Shown piece after piece: positions 8,381 to 12,948 of a stretch of DNA of 12,948 nucleotides. The notes under the pieces are model-generated. The model did no database searches, had not been told where the DNA came from, and saw only the letters and a program-made list of their open reading frames with translations. Origin of the DNA: Melampsora larici-populina 98AG31 (taxonomy: Eukaryota; Basidiomycota; Pucciniomycetes; Pucciniales; Melampsoraceae); contig NW_006768992.1 in assembly GCF_000204055.1 (NCBI RefSeq), positions 1-12,948 on the forward strand. The letters are read 5' to 3'. Position 1 is the stretch's first letter. The number at the start of each line of letters is the position of its first letter. The translations under genes were made by a program, and so were the position numbers.

Positions 8381-9730
8381 TCATCTTGTCCTCTTCTTGA
8401 TATTGTAAGTTTTGGTGGGATTATGAATCTTATGTTTTTTGAAATTTACCTCCTGTGCATAACACTTCACCACATCATGTTTAAATATTGCCCATTCAGC
8501 ATCAGTTTTCCCAGCCTTCAATTTCAACACCGCATCAATCCTTTGAACAAGTGCTTTGTTGATTTGTAAAGAGCACCCAAATCGCGTGATAGGCGATTCA
8601 GCAGGCCAGATTGGGTTCCAACCTTCATCATAAGTTGTTGAGGCTGATGTATGATGCAATTCATCAGGAGCCCAGATGGTCTTGACAACTCCATCACATG
8701 AATGTAACAGGACTTCCACGTGGTACTGATCAAGTATGAAATTGCAACCTACAATATCACCCAGGTAGTCCGACTCCAACACACAGTGAAGGTCTCCAGT
8801 AAGTCGGTTGATCCGGGCAAAGAGTCCATGCGCGTACGGACTGGCATCTCGGTCGGCATGTGCGTTGTTGTTGAACCCATCGCGCGTGCACACAATGCTA
8901 GACCCGACGACGTTCGCGTTTGGAGACTCGAACCAGGATGGATCTGCAAATGAGGGGACTGAGTGTTTGATGGCGAGGGCGCGATTAGATTGATAGGCAT
9001 GTAGACACAGGGTCGCCATCATCTCCGCTAAAGATTCGTTGATGGCGGCCATTTCTAGCATGCGATCTTCATCTTCCATAATGGCTTCTTCATCCCAGCC
9101 TGTCTTGGCGGAGAAGGCGGTAACACCTTGCAAAATAAATAGGACAAGAGGGTTAGAATCCAACTTACTGAATAAACGGAACAAAAGGGAAGGAAGGGAA
9201 GGAGAAGGTGTACCAAATTTGCGACCTTTGTCTGATCCCGGTCGAAATCCAGCAGAACGCATCTCACCCCAGTATTCAATCCCCTGCACTGACCCACAAA
9301 CCAAGACCTCAGAACGAGCTAAAGTATGAGTATAGATATTTTTGATGACAAAGTTGAGTTCGTCCTTCTTTTCGCGTGACATGCCAGAGAAAGGATGAAA
9401 TCGAATAACTTGGATAACCTTCCATGTATCCGCATCAAGGACCACAGCGTTACCAAACTTGATTTGAATTCGAGGGCGTTCAGGCAGGTTGTTCATGTCG
9501 TACTTCTTGAGAAAGTAAAGTCGGCAGTCAATGGGTACACTGAATTTTTCAGAGATAATCTGTCGGAGGGCATTGAAGGTGAAGGCTCGCTGTTCATCCC
9601 GCTTTGCATGATTGGTCGGGTAATAGTTGGGTTTGTATCGTTCTCGAGCTTGGTTTTTCTTCTTGCGATAATTGTTGCTGCTGGATGACCGATTTTTCTT
9701 CTTCTTCCGTGATAACTGCTTTTGCTCCAT
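8381..9730 (-). CDS. TET/JBP-like 2-oxoglutarate/Fe(II) dioxygenase
   Basis: The minus-strand frame from ATG 9730 to TGA 8381 stays open throughout, but a segment near residue 174 reads like an intron (TPSPSLPSLLFRLF...). Removing 9213-9127 (GTACAC...CAAG, 87 bases, phase 1) keeps the frame and leaves 420 residues; not splicing gives 449. The N-terminus is very basic (SRKKKKNR, YRKKKNQ), consistent with a nuclear or DNA-binding protein. The catalytic half carries NNNAHADRDASPY (iron-binding H262 and D264, spliced numbering), a TGDL turn, CDGVVKTIWAPDELHHTS (second His, H330 or H331) and TRFGCSLQI (2-oxoglutarate-binding R354). That HxD...H...R order is the double-stranded beta-helix signature of the TET/JBP-like family, whose characterised members oxidise 5-methylcytosine or thymine in DNA. 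The substrate here is unknown. The gene is convergent with the KDZ transposase. A further 5' exon cannot be excluded. Confidence 0.85.
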   Translation of the reverse strand: MEQKQLSRKKKKNRSSSSNNYRKKKNQARERYKPNYYPTNHAKRDEQRAFTFNALRQIISEKFSVPIDCRLYFLKKYDMNNLPERPRIQIKFGNAVVLDADTWKVIQVIRFHPFSGMSREKKDELNFVIKNIYTHTLARSEVLVCGSVQGIEYWGEMRSAGFRPGSDKGRKFGTPSPSLPSLLFRLFSKLDSNPLVLFILQGVTAFSAKTGWDEEAIMEDEDRMLEMAAINESLAEMMATLCLHAYQSNRALAIKHSVPSFADPSWFESPNANVVGSSIVCTRDGFNNNAHADRDASPYAHGLFARINRLTGDLHCVLESDYLGDIVGCNFILDQYHVEVLLHSCDGVVKTIWAPDELHHTSASTTYDEGWNPIWPAESPITRFGCSLQINKALVQRIDAVLKLKAGKTDAEWAIFKHDVVKCYAQEVNFKKHKIHNPTKTYNIKKRTR

Positions 9731-9898
9731 GATCTGGGGCCGACACAGACAGAAAGTTGAATGTGATTTAAATCAAGGAATGTTTGTAGACCAACCTGCA
9801 AATCGTGAAGGGCTATACAAGAGTAAATAAGATGTGGTAAGAGGTTAGCTGGTCAGTAGTTGGTCATTTTGAAGACTTCATAATTCCTATCAACTCTG

Positions 9899-10009
9899 TG
9901 CTGATAGAATGGGGTTAGAACGCATCGAAGACTACGGTATTGTAACGTCCCTCATTAGGAAACCAATTCCAGTTATCTTCAAGCCCATTCTAACCCCATC
10001 CTATCGGCA
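9899..10009. repeat. Imperfect inverted repeat, 22-base arms with 67-base spacer
   Basis: The left arm 9899-9920 contains TGATAGAATGGGGTTAGAA. The right arm 9988-10009 is its inverse with two mismatches (TTCTAACCCCATCCTATCGG in part). Both mismatches are transitions that still allow G-T pairing in one strand. This is the longest arm pair in the window and lies about 170 bases upstream of the TET-like start codon. Confidence 0.8.
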
Positions 10010-10545
10010 AGCAGGTTTGACAGGTCATACAGGAACTCATGCTTCTTGAATTGCACCGACGTACCTATAAATGATGAATAGGGCTGATAGGAAAAAAAGA
10101 TTAACCAATTGAAAGCGCAGCTTGACCTACTTTGAGAAAAGTATCGAGTCAAGACCGTCAAGGATATCAGTCATCAAGGCGAAGTCGAAACAAATGAAAT
10201 GCGATGGAAGGTCCTACCTCGTGTTGAAATCTAGAACTTCAATCATGAAATGGAGAGGTTAGTTGTTTGAATGATATTGTCTTGTTCTTGGGTACTACAC
10301 AAAGACCAAAAACGCATTGAGCTTCTTACCTGGTTTTCGTGAGTTGAATAAACAATCCTGAAGAAATATCGACGGTATGGTTGAATCAATATCGATCGGT
10401 GAAAGGAGTAGTCGGAGCAAGCAACGGAGGGGGTTGTTCTGCCAGAGGAAGGAAGAGGAGGTTCGACAAGCGTGTTGGTGTTGAAACCACAAGTCGGTCG
10501 ATATTGCATCGACTATAAACATAGTCGTGTAGACTTGCAGCTACA

Positions 10546-10707
10546 TATAAGCATTTTTTAATCATCAATACAAGCATATTTCTTAACGTGTATTAGATCT
10601 ATAAGGATTCTTGATCGATCAATACAAGCATATTGCTTAACTGGTATTGGATTTATAAGCATTTTTCAATCATCATTACAAGCATATTGCTTAACTTGTA
10701 TTGGATT
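10546..10707. repeat. Three-copy 54-bp minisatellite
   Basis: Copies begin at 10546, 10600 and 10654, each opening with TATAAG and each containing TACAAGCATATT and a GTATT(A/G)GAT stretch. The copies are diverged by several substitutions but have no visible length change. It is non-coding in appearance. Confidence 0.88.
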
Positions 10708-10957
10708 CAAGTCATGGCAAGGCAATTTGGAAAGCATCGATTCCAAGTATGTGGTTAAGAGCTTTGGTGACTTCAGTGTACAATTAGGTCGCTAAACAAA
10801 TAAGTAAGAAACTATTATTATTTGTGTAGTAACTTCATCTCGTGAAACCATGCTTTGGTTGCGCAATGTTTTGAGAGAGAAAAATAATCATTGAAAGAAA
10901 AGATATTATTTTTGAAGTGACAAAAAAAGCAAATTTTCGAACTAAGATCAAAATCTA

Positions 10958-12913
10958 TTATAAGTCAGTATTGTTGTTGTCAATTTCGGGTGCGAGTGGG
11001 TTGTCGTCGAGTTCCATTTCTTCTTTGGTCAGCTTCTGATCAAGTTTTCCTTTCCGCTTGCCTAATTTTCTTGTATCGTCTAAGATTATCGTGTATCTCT
11101 TTGAGGCGATGTCATCGAGCCAAATCTGGACTTCGTCGTTTGTTAACCGGCTAGGCCCTTTTGCAATCATGTCCTCGTTCACCTGGCTGTCGGGTGTACG
11201 GTGAAACGTGAGCGCAACTTGGCCTCGGTATGTTTTCTTACCAAACGCCTCTTTCACATTAGCAACTTTGGGATGTGCATCTCCCTGGCCCTGGACACCA
11301 CCACGGAGAAATGGTGCTACAAACGAATCCACACATACACACATGAGTTTCACCCATAATTTACTATGGAATGCACAACAAAGAATGACTTACTTATCAA
11401 GTTGTTGAGTGCTTGAGTAAGCTCACTCCTTTTGAGTGTTTGTTGGAGCCCTGCTTTTGAGATAGCCTTGGCCTCGCCGTGTTTAGGGCGGAGATACTCT
11501 GGCGCCTTTGTCGACTCAAAAGAGAAACATTCAAGCAGATGACTTTTCTTCTGTTGGCGAGCCCAGCGTGCACAGGAGGTATACTCATCCTGAAATAGGG
11601 CCTTGCTGGTAGGCGAATTAGGGTTCCAGCATGCGAGTAAAATATGAAATTCCAGATCGAGTTGGTGGTTTAGAACATGGAGCTTGTTTATTGCACATGG
11701 TTCATCAGAAACAGGTACTGCACAGTTGGAGATATAGAGTAGGATGAAGGAATGGCTCACTTGCCGTACCACCTTGCTGATCTCGAGCTTGATTAGCTGT
11801 TCCCGACTGTGGCTGCGAGATTTACTGCTGTGCCTCCACAGGCGACCTTCATGCAAATCTCCAGCTACTTTCCTCAAGTCAACTAGCCGCTCAAAGATAG
11901 GAACATACTGTGCTAGCTGTTCCTCGCTGACTGATGTTGGTTTTTTTGGGTACGTTGACATTTGAGGTCTCGGCCGTCTGGGTATCACTTATTCCAAGGG
12001 GTGTTTGGGTGAGTGCGTAGGCTTCACTAGTTGTAACACAGAGATATTCGAATACTTCAGGGCTGAAACTTTCCGTTCTTCTTCCGTGAACGAACTCCAG
12101 GTGTTGCCAACCATGGTGTTCCGGTCAGAGAAGCCTTCTGAGACCCCCTTTGGCGGCACTGTAATAACATCAAACGAGTAGAAGGTAAATTCGGGCGGGT
12201 ATAACTATGAGTGAAGATGAAGGGACATTACTCTTTGTTTGCGTTTGCGGCTACACTGTACGTTTGATAATTCGTGTACATGTTTGGTTCACGGGCAAGT
12301 GGTCCTTCCAATCTATGTTTAAGGAAAAAAGAGAAATGAACGGTGTGTAGAATTGATTAAGGAATACGGAATTGGGATTCGGAAGAACTTACAACGCTGC
12401 GTCGAGTACATGTCGGCTACACTTGAGAACTATACATAGCATAGTCTTATCAAGATTATAAGCTGCTTGCAAAGCTTGGGCTTCGAATATTCCACTAGCA
12501 GATGGTCGGTTGTTTTTGGGTAACGAGAGCTGGGATAACCGTTTCTCTGCATAAGGAAGTCCCCACTTCAACCCCAGTTCATGATAGTTGTTCATATTGG
12601 GGGTAGTCGCGTCGGTGTCAGTGACCGATTCATCCAGAGGTGGACTGGTGGGAGCTCGATGTTGATGGGCTTCGTCAGAGTCGTGGATAGGTTCTGGTCC
12701 ATCTTGTCTAGATCGCTTTTGCTTTGGTTGGCGACTTTGAGATCCGGTATAGCCTCCTCGTCTGGAGCGTGAGTTTTGACCTCGTGGTCTGGGGGAGGGC
12801 TGGTCAGATGGCTGATAATTCTCTTGGGAATCTGATGCGTCGCTAGAACACAATGTGGAGACTGGAGGGGGTTCGTCTATATCAGTGGGTTTGCTGCGTA
12901 GTCCAGGCCGCAT
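10958..12913 (-). pseudogene. Rust-type unknown-family gene, five exons, with apparent one-base frameshifts
   Basis: Minus-strand exons: 12913-12393, 12312-12232, 12158-11761, 11682-11394 and 11316-10958, with introns of 80, 73, 78 and 77 bases carrying GT donors and AG acceptors. The order of motifs matches a large paralogous family I recall from Puccinia proteins, of unknown function: basic low-complexity N-terminus, KRLSQLSLPKN, EAQALQAAYNLDKTM, AREPNMYTNYQTYS, PPKGVSEGFSDRN, YVPIFERLVDL, GRLWRH, NPNSPTSKALFQ, FLRGGVQGQGDAHPK, LTFHRTPDSQ. Three places break the frame. The exon 2 to exon 3 join is out of phase by one. Within exon 3 the frame must change at a short T run (12066-12068) so that EEERKV can continue as FSPEVFEYLCV. 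It must change back near an A7 run (11941-11947) before SEEQLAQYVPIFE. Either the gene is decayed or these are homopolymer errors. I recognise no catalytic motif. Confidence 0.68.
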
Positions 12914-12948
12914 GGTATAGTGAGTGGTTGAGAGAGAGTTATGATCCA

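Larger units (their letters stand above)
9731..10957. other. Intergenic spacer between TET-like gene and unknown-family pseudogene
   Basis: No gene is supported. The stretch holds the long imperfect inverted repeat at 9899-10009, the three-copy 54-base minisatellite at 10546-10707 and AT-rich sequence up to the 3' end of the next gene. Short open frames on both strands between 10243 and 10577 overlap one another and do not look like protein. The promoter of the minus-strand TET-like gene should lie near 9731-9900. Confidence 0.55.

Noticed and set aside
8720..9688. Plus-strand open frames opposite the TET-like gene
   Set aside because: They are antisense shadows. The minus strand carries the recognisable dioxygenase motifs.
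10428..10527. A plus-strand stretch reading VLVLKPQVGRYCIDYK, similar to the reverse transcriptase CVDYR region of Ty3/gypsy elements
   Set aside because: The frame runs only about 30 to 40 residues between stops, no other RT motif is present on either side, and minus-strand frames overlap it. The resemblance is too short to support a retrotransposon fragment.

Overview
This is eukaryotic, fungal DNA, most likely from a rust fungus (Pucciniales, probably Puccinia). The genes carry short GT-AG introns, mostly 62 to 109 bases. The gene families are those I associate with repeat-rich rust genomes: a KDZ transposase, a TET/JBP-like dioxygenase, a FAR1 zinc finger joined to an OTU protease, and a multi-paralogue family of unknown function. 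The genus is an inference from remembered families, not from a search.

Layout. 11-1846 (+): a FAR1-type zinc finger followed by an OTU cysteine protease domain, with a nonsense codon and a frameshift inside the OTU domain, so probably a pseudogene. 2011-2092: two perfect palindromes in a short GC-rich patch. 2156-5714 (+): a KDZ-superfamily transposase that I could splice by hand into 11 exons and 943 residues with no break; it keeps its CxC cysteine cluster and its D, D, E residues. 5715-6920: AT-rich spacer with hairpins and a 105-base tandem duplication. 6921-7704 (+): a two-exon gene of unknown function. 7705-8380: AT-rich spacer with a 13-base-pair hairpin. 8381-9730 (-): a TET/JBP-like 2-oxoglutarate/Fe(II) dioxygenase with an intact HxD...H...R signature. 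9731-10957: spacer with an imperfect long inverted repeat and a three-copy 54-base minisatellite. 10958-12913 (-): a five-exon gene of a rust-type unknown family, broken by apparent one-base indels.

The main point of interest is an apparently intact KDZ transposase lying about 2.7 kb tail-to-tail from an apparently intact TET/JBP-like enzyme. A KDZ-TET/JBP association has been described in basidiomycetes, so this may be one composite mobile unit able to move and chemically mark DNA. The genes on either side are decayed while the two in the middle are not. I found no terminal inverted repeats or target-site duplications by eye, so element boundaries are undetermined. No tRNA, rRNA or CRISPR array was seen.
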